From: Variovorax paradoxus
GTDB taxonomy: Bacteria; Pseudomonadota; Gammaproteobacteria; Burkholderiales; Burkholderiaceae_C
Assembly: GCF_024734665.1 (NCBI RefSeq)
Contig: NZ_CP102931.1
Location: forward strand, 370,001-434,000
Direction: 5' to 3'
DNA length: 64,000 nt
Shown: one piece after another, positions 1 to 12,407 of the stretch
How positions within the stretch are numbered: the first letter of the stretch is position 1
Layout: every line of letters starts with the position of its first letter
Notes under the pieces: model-generated
What the model saw: only the letters and a program-made list of their open reading frames with translations
What the model was told of the DNA's origin: nothing
Database searches by the model: none
Made by a program: the position numbers and the translations under genes

Positions 1-2486
<2,486 letters not shown>

Positions 2487-2612
2487 ATAACTTTGATCAG
2501 TCTGATCAAGGTGTTATGCCAAGTTGACGCATTCAAAATAATTCGCCAAAAGCTGATTCCAAACTCTATGAATTCGTTTGATTGATCACGTGATCAGTCA
2601 GACAACCCTTTA
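2487..2612 (+). other. 23S-5S rRNA internal spacer
   Basis: A 126-nt AT-richer spacer without a tRNA. It holds two short palindromes: TTGATCAG-T-CTGATCAA at 2493-2509, just after the mature 23S end, and TGATCACGTGATCA at 2583-2596, just before 5S. These are probably parts of the processing stems cut by RNase III/E; that role is inferred from position only. Confidence 0.7.
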
Positions 2613-2728
2613 TGCCTGATGACCATAGCGACGTGGTACCACTCCTTCCCATCCCGAACAGGACAGTGAAACGCGTCAGCGCCGATGATAGTGCGGGTTC
2701 CCGTGTGAAAGTAGGTCATCGTCAGGCT
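2613..2728 (+). rRNA. 5S ribosomal RNA
   Basis: 5S rRNA of about 116 nt, starting TGCCTGATGACC and closing with the complementary GGTCATCGTCAGGC that forms helix I. The internal CCCGAACAGGACAGTGAAACG matches the conserved 5S loop region. Ends are accurate to a couple of bases. Confidence 0.95.
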
Positions 2729-2740
2729 CTTACAGCCCAG

Positions 2741-2772
2741 AAACCCCCAGTCAGCATTGACTGGGGGTTTTT
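2741..2772 (+). terminator. Rho-independent terminator of the rRNA operon
   Basis: Perfect 13-bp stem (AAACCCCCAGTCA / TGACTGGGGGTTT) with a 4-nt loop, running into a T tract at 2768-2772. It sits directly after 5S and before the convergent metallohydrolase gene. Confidence 0.93.
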
Positions 2773-2800
2773 GCCTTGGGGAACGCAATCAGGAAGCGAA

Positions 2801-3733
2801 TTAGGTATTGCGAATACCTGAAATGCTCATCTCAGCTGCGCCTGCGGCAACCAATTCCGCCAAGATATCTCTGGTCAATTGATCCAAATCAACAGCGCCG
2901 AAAAAGCGCGATCGAATGGCTTCAAGATAAGCGGTGCCCCGCAACCAGGCATTCCAATCCACGACAGAGATCGATTGCACCTCCAGCAGCTTGAACTTCA
3001 TCAACACCTTGATGGCGTGACGTGCGTGTTTCACTGGATCGCGCTGCAAGCCGTCGAGCCGTCGACGCGCAACGGACAAGGCCTTGTCGACATCGTCGAA
3101 GGCAGCGCCATGTCCAGGAATCACTTGTTGCGGCCTGAGCTCGCCGATCAGATCCAGCGTCGCGCCCACATCTTCGAACGACGGTTCGCCGGCCAGCTCG
3201 GGAAACGCAATGCCAAATCCGTTCTCCCACAGGGCATCTGCAGAAATCAGCGTCCGTGATTCCGCGTCGAACAGAATGACCGAATGCGGATCGTGGCCTG
3301 GCGCAGCATGCACCTGCCACGGTTTGTCCCCGAGCACGCATTCCGTTCCTGGCCGCAGCAGTCCCGTAAAGCGAAACCGTGGGCATGTCTGCCCCGTCGC
3401 CAGGAAACTTAGGCCGCGCTGATCCCAACTCTCCACCAGCGCAGCCTCGCCTGGCGGAATCTCAGTACGAGCCAACGGATAGCGCGCCTGCAGCGCCGCG
3501 TTCCCCCCGCAGTGGTCGCTGTGAAGATGCGTATTCAGAATCCGATCAAGCGGCCGTTTCTCCAGCACTGATTCAACCAAGGCCAAGGTCTGATCGGCAT
3601 GCGTCGCATACCCCGTATCGACCACAGCTGTCTCTTCATCGCCCACGAACAGGACGTTATTCGAAGACAACCACCCTCGCTCGAACACGATGACATTCGC
3701 CGGCAGCCCGGCGCTCGCCGACGAATGGCTCAT
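2801..3733 (-). CDS. MBL-fold metallohydrolase
   Basis: 310-aa metallo-beta-lactamase-fold hydrolase, likely cytoplasmic (no signal peptide). The zinc motif THLHSDH lies at residues 68-74; further ligands are the His in PGHDPHS and the PGHGAAF segment near the middle. The C-terminal third is a helical extension not typical of glyoxalase II. The start codon lies immediately next to the fadD stop (adjacent bases 3733/3734), so it is almost surely transcribed with fadD. A thioesterase- or lactonase-like role on acyl compounds would suit that neighbour, but the substrate is not visible in the sequence. Confidence 0.88.
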   Translation of the reverse strand: MSHSSASAGLPANVIVFERGWLSSNNVLFVGDEETAVVDTGYATHADQTLALVESVLEKRPLDRILNTHLHSDHCGGNAALQARYPLARTEIPPGEAALVESWDQRGLSFLATGQTCPRFRFTGLLRPGTECVLGDKPWQVHAAPGHDPHSVILFDAESRTLISADALWENGFGIAFPELAGEPSFEDVGATLDLIGELRPQQVIPGHGAAFDDVDKALSVARRRLDGLQRDPVKHARHAIKVLMKFKLLEVQSISVVDWNAWLRGTAYLEAIRSRFFGAVDLDQLTRDILAELVAAGAAEMSISGIRNT

Positions 3734-5428
3734 TCAGGCGATCGCAGCGGTGCGAAGTTCGCGGCGCAGGATCTTCCCCACATTGGTTTTCGGCAGCGAT
3801 TCCCGGAACTCGATGTGCTTCGGCCGCTTGTAGCCCGTGAGCTGCGAGTGGCAGTACTGGAGCACGGCGTCTTCGGTCAGCGTCGGATCCCTGCGGACCA
3901 CGAAGACCTTGATGGCCTCGCCCTGCTTCTCATCAGGCACACCCACCGCCGCGCATTCCACAACGCCAGGACACAGCGAGATCACGTTCTCGAGCTCGTT
4001 CGGGAACACGTTGAAGCCGCTCACCAAAATCATGTCTTTCTTGCGATCGACGATGCGGCTGTAGCCGTCTTCCTGCATCACGGCGATGTCGCCAGTACGC
4101 ATGAAGCCGTCAGCGGTGAAGGCTGCCGCAGTCTCGGCGGGCTGGTTGTAATAGCCCGTCATTACATTCGGCCCCTTGATGCAGAGCTCGCCAGACTGGC
4201 CGATCGGCAGCGAATTCCCGTCATCGTCCTTGATCGAGATCTCAATGCTGGGCAGCGGTAGCCCAATCGTCCCGGTGAACTTGGTGTTCGATACCGGATT
4301 GTTCGTCCCGATCGCGCAGGTCTCACTCATGCCCCAGCCTTCGATCATCGGACAGCCAGTGGCCTCGAACCACTTGCGCGCCGTACCTTCCGAGGCGGCC
4401 ATGCCGCCCGCCTGCGAAACGAACAGCGTCGAGAAATCGATTGACTTGAACTCGGGGTGCATCAGCAGCGCATTGAACAGCGTGTTCACCGCTGGCAGCA
4501 TGTGGAACGGCCGCTTCTTCAGCACAGCAATGAACTTGTTGAAGTCCCGCGGGTTCGGAATCAGCGTCATGTGCGAGCCCTGGCGGATCACCAGCAGGCA
4601 CAGCGTCAGCGCGAAGATGTGATACAGCGGCAGCGCCGCAATGCTGTTGACCTTCGCGAGGTCACCGGCGCGCGATAGCGCCGGCGTGAACCAGGCCTCG
4701 GCCTGCAGGGTTGCCGCGACGATGTTGCGATGGGTCAGGACCGCGCCCTTCGACAGGCCAGTCGTGCCACCCGTGTACTGCAGGAACGCGATCGAATCGA
4801 GCGTGCTCTGATCGGGCCCCAGCGTGCGGCCGCGCCCCTCGGAGATCGCCTGGGTGAACGGAGTGACCGTACGCCCATCGCTCAACGGCAACTTGTAGGC
4901 CGGCACGAGCTTCGCCAGATGGCGCACCGCCACCGTGATCCACGCGCCATACAACCCGCCCAGCAAGTCGCCCATCGACGTCATGACCACGTGCTTCACG
5001 GGCGTGCGCTCGATCACCTTTTCAAGCGTTGCCGCAAAGTTCTCGAGGATGACGATGGCCGTTGCCCCGGAGTCCTTCAGCTGATGTTCCAGCTCCCGCG
5101 CCGTGTACAGCGGATTGACGTTGACACAGGTATAGCCCGCACGCAGCACGCCGCACATGGTGACCGCAAACTGCGGAATGTTGGGCAGCATGATCGCCAC
5201 GCGTGCACCAGGCTCGAGCCCGCGCGATTGCAGCCAGGCGCCCATCGCCTTCGACAGCGTGTCGAGCTCCCCGTAGGACATCCAGCGCTCCATGCAGACC
5301 GAGAACGGTCGATCGGCATAACGGCCGAAGGCCTCGTCGAACATGTGAGGCAATGAACGGTACTGCTCGGGATGAATCTCGTGCGGTACGCCGGCCGGAT
5401 AGTTTTGTTGCGCGGATGTTGTCTGCAT
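3734..5428 (-). CDS. fadD: Long-chain fatty acid-CoA ligase
   Basis: 564-aa AMP-forming acyl-CoA synthetase that activates fatty acids with ATP and CoA for beta-oxidation. The adenylation P-loop YTGGTTGLSKG is at about residues 218-228. The YGMTE-like motif appears as GWGMSET, and the C-terminal hinge and catalytic lysine region ends in the LPKTNVGKILRREL motif. Length matches FadD (about 560). A good ribosome site (AAAGGAG) precedes ATG 5428. It is the first gene of a two-gene unit with the MBL-fold hydrolase. Confidence 0.92.
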   Translation of the reverse strand: MQTTSAQQNYPAGVPHEIHPEQYRSLPHMFDEAFGRYADRPFSVCMERWMSYGELDTLSKAMGAWLQSRGLEPGARVAIMLPNIPQFAVTMCGVLRAGYTCVNVNPLYTARELEHQLKDSGATAIVILENFAATLEKVIERTPVKHVVMTSMGDLLGGLYGAWITVAVRHLAKLVPAYKLPLSDGRTVTPFTQAISEGRGRTLGPDQSTLDSIAFLQYTGGTTGLSKGAVLTHRNIVAATLQAEAWFTPALSRAGDLAKVNSIAALPLYHIFALTLCLLVIRQGSHMTLIPNPRDFNKFIAVLKKRPFHMLPAVNTLFNALLMHPEFKSIDFSTLFVSQAGGMAASEGTARKWFEATGCPMIEGWGMSETCAIGTNNPVSNTKFTGTIGLPLPSIEISIKDDDGNSLPIGQSGELCIKGPNVMTGYYNQPAETAAAFTADGFMRTGDIAVMQEDGYSRIVDRKKDMILVSGFNVFPNELENVISLCPGVVECAAVGVPDEKQGEAIKVFVVRRDPTLTEDAVLQYCHSQLTGYKRPKHIEFRESLPKTNVGKILRRELRTAAIA

Positions 5429-5554
5429 GCAAGCTCCTTTGGCGCGGATTGTGGGAGGCAGTGCGCCTCCGCCGCCAGCGGGCTTGTCCTAGGGAGCGGG
5501 TGTGCGCTGTCGCACGCGCGATAGCTGCGCAGCGACTGACAACCCTTCGAAAAT

Positions 5555-6427
5555 TCAGGCCTTGCCCGATTCGCCCGGCAGCAGTACCCCAGCCTCGATG
5601 TCGGACTCGACCTTCAGCGACTCATACAGCGGCGTGAAGTCGGGCGCCGTGAAGTCGAACAGCTGCGCAAAGCTGTCGATCACGAAGTAGTTGGCCTGGT
5701 AGGTGTCGATCTTGTAGCGCGTGCGCATGGTGCGTAGCAGGTCCAGCGGCAGCCGGCGCGGCTCGTCGCTGAGCACCGCGTGCTTCAGTTCGCCCACTGA
5801 GCTCAGGATGCCGGCGCCGTAGGCACGAAGGCCGTCTGGCTGGCGGATCAGCCCGAACTCCACCGTGTACCAGTAGAGCCGCGCGAGCTTCTCGCCAGCG
5901 CCCAGTTCGTGCGCCTTGATGCCGCCTGCGCCGTAGCGCTGCACGTAGTCGGCGAAGGTCGGGTCGAACAGCATCGGCACGTGGCCGAACAGGTCATGGA
6001 ACACGTCGGGCTCGACGATGTAGTCGAACTCTTCGGGCTTGCGGATCCAGTCCGTCACCGGAAACTTGCGGTTCGCGAGCAGCGTGAAGAACGGCAGCTC
6101 CGGAATCAGCCCGGGCACCGCCACGATCTCCCAGCCCGTTGCGCGATACAGCCGCTCGTTGAGCTCGTCGAAGCGCGGGATGCGGTCTTTCACGCCGAGC
6201 GAAGGCAGTGCCTTGATGAAGGCGTCGCAGGCCAGCCCCGGCAATTGCGCTGCCTGGCGCTCGTAGAGCCGCCGGTACGTGTCGTGATCGGCCTCTGTAT
6301 AGCTGGCCCAGTCCTGCGGGCAGGTGTAGTCGGCCAGCACCGCGCCGCCGCGCGAGTAGTCGCCGCGGGGCGGCCGGTCCGAGGCGCCGTAGACGGCGGG
6401 GGTGACAACAGCGGCAGGGGTTTCCAT
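5555..6427 (-). CDS. phhA: Phenylalanine 4-monooxygenase
   Basis: 290-aa pterin-dependent, non-haem iron phenylalanine hydroxylase converting Phe to Tyr. The iron ligands are visible: His144 and His149 in HDLFGH, and Glu190 in YWYTVEFG. Length is near that of other bacterial monomeric enzymes (about 260-300). The frame stays open upstream to 6517, but that stretch overlaps the end of the pheC-like gene, so ATG 6427 (protein starting METPAAV) is chosen; it lies 16 nt after that gene's stop. It is third in the hppD-pheC-phhA operon. No pterin carbinolamine dehydratase (phhB) is nearby. Confidence 0.94.
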   Translation of the reverse strand: METPAAVVTPAVYGASDRPPRGDYSRGGAVLADYTCPQDWASYTEADHDTYRRLYERQAAQLPGLACDAFIKALPSLGVKDRIPRFDELNERLYRATGWEIVAVPGLIPELPFFTLLANRKFPVTDWIRKPEEFDYIVEPDVFHDLFGHVPMLFDPTFADYVQRYGAGGIKAHELGAGEKLARLYWYTVEFGLIRQPDGLRAYGAGILSSVGELKHAVLSDEPRRLPLDLLRTMRTRYKIDTYQANYFVIDSFAQLFDFTAPDFTPLYESLKVESDIEAGVLLPGESGKA

Positions 6428-6443
6428 GAGATCGAATCTTGAG

Positions 6444-7247
6444 TTACTTGAGCCAGCGGTCCATCGTGCGCTGGAAGTCGCCGCCGGCTTGCTGCAGGTG
6501 CAGCCATTGGTCGACATACGACTTGAAGGCCACGTCGTCGCGCGGCAGCATCCAGGCCATTTCGCCGTACTGCAGCGGCTTGTCGGGGTTGATCGCGCAC
6601 AGGCCCGGCTTGAGCTTCTGCTGTGTGATGGCCTCGGCCGCTTCGGTCACGAACACATCCGCGCGGTTGGCGAGGATCTCGTCGAAGATCGTCACGTTCT
6701 CGCCGTGCAGCGTGAGCTTGGCCTGCTTGAAATTGGTCCGGGCGAAGCGTTCGTTGCTGCCGCCCGGGTTGAAGATGACGCGCACCGACGGCTTGTCGAT
6801 GGCGGCCACGCTCTGGTATTTGGACACGTCGGCGCAGCGCGCAATGGGCGTCTTGCCGTTGACCATGTAGGGCGCGCTGAAGAAGGCGCGCTTCTGCCTG
6901 TCGGTAGTGACCGACACGCCGCCCACGGCGATGTCGCACTTGCCGGCGCTCAGGTCGGGCAGCAGGTTGGCCCAGGTGGTCTTGACCCACTCGGGCTTCG
7001 CGCCGAGGCTGGCGCTGAAGCCAGTCATCAGGTCGACGTCGATGCCCTCGAAGGCGCCGTCCGTCTTCTGGAAGCTGAAGGGCTTGTAGTCGCCCGGCGT
7101 GCAGATGCGCAGCACCGCGGCCTTCTGCACCACATCGAGGTGCGAGCCGGCCACCGGCGCGGCCGCCGGTGCCATGGCACAACCCGAAAGAACGGCGGCA
7201 GCTGCCGCGATGAAGGTCAAACCGATTGAAGACGTACAGCTGCGCAT
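6444..7247 (-). CDS. pheC: Cyclohexadienyl dehydratase-like periplasmic lipoprotein
   Basis: 267-aa protein of the solute-binding-protein fold. It resembles periplasmic cyclohexadienyl (prephenate/arogenate) dehydratase PheC along its length, with GDYKPFS, NPGGSNERFAR and YVDQWLH blocks as I recall them from Pseudomonas PheC. The Glu in the TEAAEA segment lines up with the TDAIEA segment of PheC that carries a catalytic Glu. A lipobox LSGC ends at Cys23, so the protein is probably a membrane-anchored lipoprotein. It sits 32 nt after hppD and 16 nt before phhA. It could instead be an amino-acid-binding transport protein, but no permease or ATPase is next to it. Confidence 0.78.
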   Translation of the reverse strand: MRSCTSSIGLTFIAAAAAVLSGCAMAPAAAPVAGSHLDVVQKAAVLRICTPGDYKPFSFQKTDGAFEGIDVDLMTGFSASLGAKPEWVKTTWANLLPDLSAGKCDIAVGGVSVTTDRQKRAFFSAPYMVNGKTPIARCADVSKYQSVAAIDKPSVRVIFNPGGSNERFARTNFKQAKLTLHGENVTIFDEILANRADVFVTEAAEAITQQKLKPGLCAINPDKPLQYGEMAWMLPRDDVAFKSYVDQWLHLQQAGGDFQRTMDRWLK

Positions 7248-7279
7248 GCGGGCTCCAGAAGCAATAAGGGAAGGGGCCC

Positions 7280-8407
<1,128 letters not shown>

Positions 8408-8520
8408 GTGCGGTCTCCGGTGGGTGGGGATTGAATGAATAAGGCGCTAAATCGGCCGGTCATGCAATGTAGGGTGGATGCCTCTCAGGTTTTCTGCGTT
8501 TCCGGGCGCTCATGGTGGCT

Positions 8521-8541
8521 CTTGCGCAGTAAAACTGCAAG
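8521..8541. promoter_or_regulatory. Inverted repeat upstream of the Lrp-type gene
   Basis: GCAGT-AAA-ACTGC at 8526-8538 extends to CTTG..CAGT / ACTGCAAG with a 2-nt insertion. It lies 10 nt before the regulator start in the hppD/regulator divergent region. Lrp-family proteins bind such imperfect palindromes; an autoregulatory site is plausible but inferred. Confidence 0.4.
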
Positions 8542-8550
8542 AATGATGAA

Positions 8551-9024
8551 ATGGAAGCTCTGGACAAGATTGATAGGATGATTTTGCGCACGCTGCAAGC
8601 AGACGGCCGTGCAACCTACGACCAGATCGCGGAGCAGGTGAGCCTGTCGCCCAGCGCCGTGCTGCGGCGGGTCAAGCGGCTGGAAGAGCACCGCGTGATC
8701 GACCGCTACGTGGCCCTGGTCCAGCCCGAAGCCATCGGCCTGGGGCTGACCGCCTACCTCAACGTGCGGCTCGAAAAGCACACCGAGACCCACAAGCGCA
8801 ACCCGATGGACCTGTTTCGCGCCAGCGTGCAGACCTGGCCCGAGGTGGTCGAATGCGCCGCGCTCACCGGCGACATGGACTACCTGCTGCGCGTCGTGGT
8901 GGCCGACATGGCCCACTACAGCCGATTCATCATGGACACCCTGCTCAAGCACCCCAGCGTGGAAGACTGCAAGACCAGCTTCGTTCTGGACCGTGTCAAA
9001 GCCACAACAGCTGTGCCGGTTTAG
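8551..9024 (+). CDS. Lrp/AsnC family transcriptional regulator
   Basis: 157-aa regulator with an N-terminal helix-turn-helix (about residues 5-55, with YDQIAEQVSLSPSAVLRRVKRL) and a C-terminal RAM/AsnC ligand-binding domain (about 70-145, with the GDMDYLLRVVV signature). Length is typical for the family. It is transcribed divergently from hppD-pheC-phhA, so control of aromatic amino-acid breakdown in response to Phe or Tyr is the natural guess. Family assignment is firm; the effector and targets are inferred. Confidence 0.93.
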   Translation: MEALDKIDRMILRTLQADGRATYDQIAEQVSLSPSAVLRRVKRLEEHRVIDRYVALVQPEAIGLGLTAYLNVRLEKHTETHKRNPMDLFRASVQTWPEVVECAALTGDMDYLLRVVVADMAHYSRFIMDTLLKHPSVEDCKTSFVLDRVKATTAVPV

Positions 9025-9132
9025 CTACATCTGGTTGCGTGAGCGCCACGTCCCTCGGTACTGGTTCACGAATGTGTCCCGCGATTGACCTTGTGGACTT
9101 GTTGTTTAAGGGAAAACCCTTACATTTGGGTC

Positions 9133-9861
9133 ATGCTCACCGCCAAGACCCTTCTCAAAGCGTCTCTCGGCCTCGGCTCTTTCCTGAAAGCGCCGATGGT
9201 TGAAGCGCAACCACGCGCCGTCAGCGCGCCTCAACCCGTCATGGTGCCGATCCGCTCGATCGGCCCGCGCGAACGGGAGCGCATCGCCCGCCACCTGCTC
9301 GAACTCACCCCGCACGATCGCTACCTGCGCTTCGGCTATGCGGCGGCCGACGAACAGGTCCAGCGCTACGTCGACAGCCTCGACTTCGAGCGCGACGAAC
9401 TCTTCGGCATCTACAACCGCCGCCTCGACCTGATCGCTATGGCGCACCTGGCCTTCGCGCCCGGCGATGAGCATAGCGACTGCGCCGAATTCGGCGTGTC
9501 GGTCTCGGCGCACGCCCGCGGCCGCGGCTACGGCGCCCGCTTGTTCGAGCGCGCCGTGGTCGTGGCCCGCAACGAAGGCGTGGGCATGCTCTTCATTCAT
9601 GCGCTGAGCGAAAACGCCGCCATGCTGAAGATCGCCCGCAACGCCGGCGCCACCGTGGTGCGCAGCGGCTCCGAAGCCGAGGCTCACCTCGAGCTGCCCA
9701 GCGCCACCTTCGACAGCCGCATGAGCGAAATCGCCCTGGAGCACTATGCCGCCGTCGACTTCGCACTCAAGAGCCGCGCCAAGCAGTTCTGGGCCTTCCT
9801 GGCCAGCCTGCAGGAAGTGCGCAGCGGCATGCGCGACGCCCGCAAGAAATCCGCCCCCTGA
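9133..9861 (+). CDS. GNAT family N-acetyltransferase
   Basis: 242-aa acetyltransferase of the GNAT fold. The acetyl-CoA-binding motif ARGRGYGARLFERAV lies near the middle and is followed by a LFIHALSENAAML strand-helix typical of GNAT motif B. A TTG start at 9085 would lengthen it by 16 residues, but ATG 9133 (protein MLTAKTLLK) is preferred as a standard start. The N-terminal 35 residues precede the GNAT core and have no clear signature. The substrate is unknown. It stands alone between the Lrp gene and corC. Confidence 0.85.
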   Translation: MLTAKTLLKASLGLGSFLKAPMVEAQPRAVSAPQPVMVPIRSIGPRERERIARHLLELTPHDRYLRFGYAAADEQVQRYVDSLDFERDELFGIYNRRLDLIAMAHLAFAPGDEHSDCAEFGVSVSAHARGRGYGARLFERAVVVARNEGVGMLFIHALSENAAMLKIARNAGATVVRSGSEAEAHLELPSATFDSRMSEIALEHYAAVDFALKSRAKQFWAFLASLQEVRSGMRDARKKSAP

Positions 9862-9960
9862 GGGAGCGGGGCGCCCCCAACTGGCTTATGCCGGCCGTGG
9901 GGTAGAGCGTGTCACACGCAATCCGGTATCCTTGTCCCTCCTCAACTAAGCCCTCCCGCA

Positions 9961-10839
9961 GTGGCCGACCCTCACCCTGAACGCGCTCCCGTTGAACGGG
10001 AAGACAAGCGCGGCTTTCTCCAGAAGCTCGCCGAATTCATCCACCCCGGTCCCGACTCGCGCGACGAGCTGATCGAAACCCTGGCGGACGCCGAGGACAA
10101 CGAGGTGATCGGCGCCGAATCGCGCGTGATGCTCGAAGGCGTGCTGCGCATGGCCGACATGACCGCCGGCGACGTCATGGTCGCCGCGCCGCGCATGGAC
10201 CTGGTGAACATCGACGCGCCGTTCGATGCACTGCTGCACCTCATCATCGACACCGCGCACTCGCGCTTCCCGGTGTACGAGGGCGAAAAAGAAAACATCA
10301 TCGGCATCCTGCTCGCGAAAGACCTGCTCAAGCTGCAGCGCGCGCCGGGCCTGAACATCCGCGCCCTGCTGCGTCCGGCCACCTTCGTGCCCGAGAGCAA
10401 GGGCCTGAATGATCTGCTGCGCGAGTTCCGCGGCAACCGCAACCACCTGGCCATCGTCATCGACGAGTTCGGCCGTGTCGCGGGCCTCATCACCATCGAG
10501 GACGTGCTCGAGCAGATCGTCGGCGAGATCGAGGACGAGTTCGACATCGCCGAAGACGAGGGCGACATCTTCGGCCTTGCCGACCACACCTACCGCGTCT
10601 CGGGCGACACGCCCATCGAGCGCGTGGCCGAGGCCTTCGGCATCGTGTTCGACGAAGAACAGCTCAGCGAAGACTTCGACACCATCGGCGGCCTGATCGC
10701 GCACGAGATGGGCCACGTGCCCAAGCGCGGCGAGCACCATGCGATCGGCGGCTTCGACTTCGTGGTGCTGCACACCAAGGGCGGCGCGGTGCGCTGGTTC
10801 AAGGTGTCCCCGGCACGCGGCGGCGACGCGGCCGACTGA
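9961..10839 (+). CDS. corC: CorC/HlyC family transporter-associated CBS protein
   Basis: 292-aa cytoplasmic protein with two CBS domains (about residues 65-125 and 130-190, the second holding VIDEFGRVAGLITIEDVLE) and a C-terminal CorC/HlyC domain (about 205-285). It starts at GTG 9961. It lacks the N-terminal membrane domain of larger CNNM/HlyC proteins, matching E. coli CorC (YbeX) in length. Its stop overlaps the lnt start by one base. The ybeX(corC)-lnt pairing is conserved in Proteobacteria. Proposed roles are Mg/Co handling or ribosome-linked functions. Confidence 0.93.
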   Translation: MADPHPERAPVEREDKRGFLQKLAEFIHPGPDSRDELIETLADAEDNEVIGAESRVMLEGVLRMADMTAGDVMVAAPRMDLVNIDAPFDALLHLIIDTAHSRFPVYEGEKENIIGILLAKDLLKLQRAPGLNIRALLRPATFVPESKGLNDLLREFRGNRNHLAIVIDEFGRVAGLITIEDVLEQIVGEIEDEFDIAEDEGDIFGLADHTYRVSGDTPIERVAEAFGIVFDEEQLSEDFDTIGGLIAHEMGHVPKRGEHHAIGGFDFVVLHTKGGAVRWFKVSPARGGDAAD

Positions 10840-12404
10840 TGCGCGGCGCGCCGGCATCCTCTTCCGCCAACCTGTTCCGCCTGCTCGGCTTCGGTGTCGC
10901 CGGGCTCGCGCAGGCGCTTTCGATGGCTTCGCCCGTGGGCGGCAAGCCGCTGTGGTGGCTGCAATTGCTGTCGCTCGGTGTGTTCGTCTGGCTGCTCGAC
11001 GGCCTGCGCGCGCAGGGCGCGGGCTGGCGCCGGGCTGGCCTGCATGGCTGGCTGTTCTCCACCACCTGGCTCACCGGCAGCTTCTGGTGGCTCTTCATTT
11101 CGATGCACACCTACGGCGGGCTGCCTGCGCCGCTTGCGGCCATCGCCGTGCTGGCGCTGGCCGCGGCGCTGGGGCTGTACTACGCGGTTGCTGCTGCCTG
11201 GTTCGTTGTGCGCGGGCCGAAAGGGCGGGTGACTGGTGCGCTCGTCTTCGCGGCGCTGTGGACGCTGGCCGAGCTTGTGCGCGGCAGCTGGTTCACGGGC
11301 TTTCCGTGGGGCGCCGGCGGCTATGCGCATGTCGAAGGTCCGCTGGCCGCGCTCGCACCGTGGGTCGGTGTCTACGGCATCGGTGCAGTGGCGGCGCTGG
11401 TCGTTGCGTTGGTCGCACTGCATCGACCTGTTCGCGGCTTGGAGATGGCGCAGGGACTGGTGCTGATCGCGCTGGTGTTCGCGGTGCCGCATCTGGTGCC
11501 ACCACTGAATGGCGACGTTCAGGGCGCCAAGGGTTCGACCGGCAAGCTCCAGGTCGCGCTCCTGCAAGGCAACATCCCGCAGGACGAAAAGTTCATTCCC
11601 GGCGGTGGCATCGAGACCGCGTTGCGCTGGTACGGCGAACAGCTGCGCGATGCCAGGGCCTCGCTCGTCGTGACGCCCGAGACCGCCTTGCCGCTGCTGC
11701 CGCAGCAGTTGCCGGCCGGCTACCTCGACGCGATCCAGGCGCGCTACAGCCAGGGCACGCAGGCCGCCATCGTCGGCCTGCCGATGGGCGGGCAAGGCAG
11801 CTACAGCAACTCGGTGCTCGGCTTCCAGCCCGGTGCCGCACAGCCCTACACGTACAGCAAGCACCACCTGGTGCCTTTCGGCGAGTTCATTCCGCTGGGC
11901 TTTCGCTGGTTCATCCAGATGATGAACATCCCGCTCGGCGACTTCGAGCGCGGCGGGCTCGCGCAGGCGCCTTTCGTCTGGCAGGGTCAGCGCATCGCGC
12001 CGAACATCTGCTACGAAGACTTGTTCGGCGATGAGATCGGCGCGAACTTCCGCGATGAGGCCACTGCGCCCACCATCCTGCTCAACGTGAGCAACATCGC
12101 GTGGTTCGGCGATTCGGTCGCCATCGACGAGCACTTGTCGATCTCGCGCATGCGCGCCCTCGAGTTCGCGCGGCCGATGGTGCGCTCCACCAACACCGGC
12201 GCCACGGTCGTGATCGACGCCGAAGGCCATGTAACGCACGAGCTGCCGCGCCTCACGCGCGGCGTGCTCGAAGCCAGCGTCGAAGGCCGACGGGGCCTCA
12301 CGCCCTATGCGCGCTGGGTGGCGCCCTTCGGCCTCTGGCCGCTGTGGATATTGGCAATGGCCATCGTGGCAGCAGCCTTCGTGCAAGGCCGCCGCCGGCG
12401 CTGA
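10839..12404 (+). CDS. lnt: Apolipoprotein N-acyltransferase
   Basis: 521-aa inner-membrane enzyme that adds the third acyl chain to lipoproteins. The N-terminal half (about residues 10-215) holds several membrane helices; the C-terminal half is a nitrilase-like periplasmic domain. The catalytic triad is visible: Glu281 (VTPETALPLLP), Lys341 (YSKHHLVPFGEF) and Cys391 (NICYEDLFGDE). Length is normal (about 510-530). It overlaps corC by one base, so translation is coupled. Confidence 0.96.
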   Translation: MRGAPASSSANLFRLLGFGVAGLAQALSMASPVGGKPLWWLQLLSLGVFVWLLDGLRAQGAGWRRAGLHGWLFSTTWLTGSFWWLFISMHTYGGLPAPLAAIAVLALAAALGLYYAVAAAWFVVRGPKGRVTGALVFAALWTLAELVRGSWFTGFPWGAGGYAHVEGPLAALAPWVGVYGIGAVAALVVALVALHRPVRGLEMAQGLVLIALVFAVPHLVPPLNGDVQGAKGSTGKLQVALLQGNIPQDEKFIPGGGIETALRWYGEQLRDARASLVVTPETALPLLPQQLPAGYLDAIQARYSQGTQAAIVGLPMGGQGSYSNSVLGFQPGAAQPYTYSKHHLVPFGEFIPLGFRWFIQMMNIPLGDFERGGLAQAPFVWQGQRIAPNICYEDLFGDEIGANFRDEATAPTILLNVSNIAWFGDSVAIDEHLSISRMRALEFARPMVRSTNTGATVVIDAEGHVTHELPRLTRGVLEASVEGRRGLTPYARWVAPFGLWPLWILAMAIVAAAFVQGRRRR

Positions 12405-12407
12405 ATC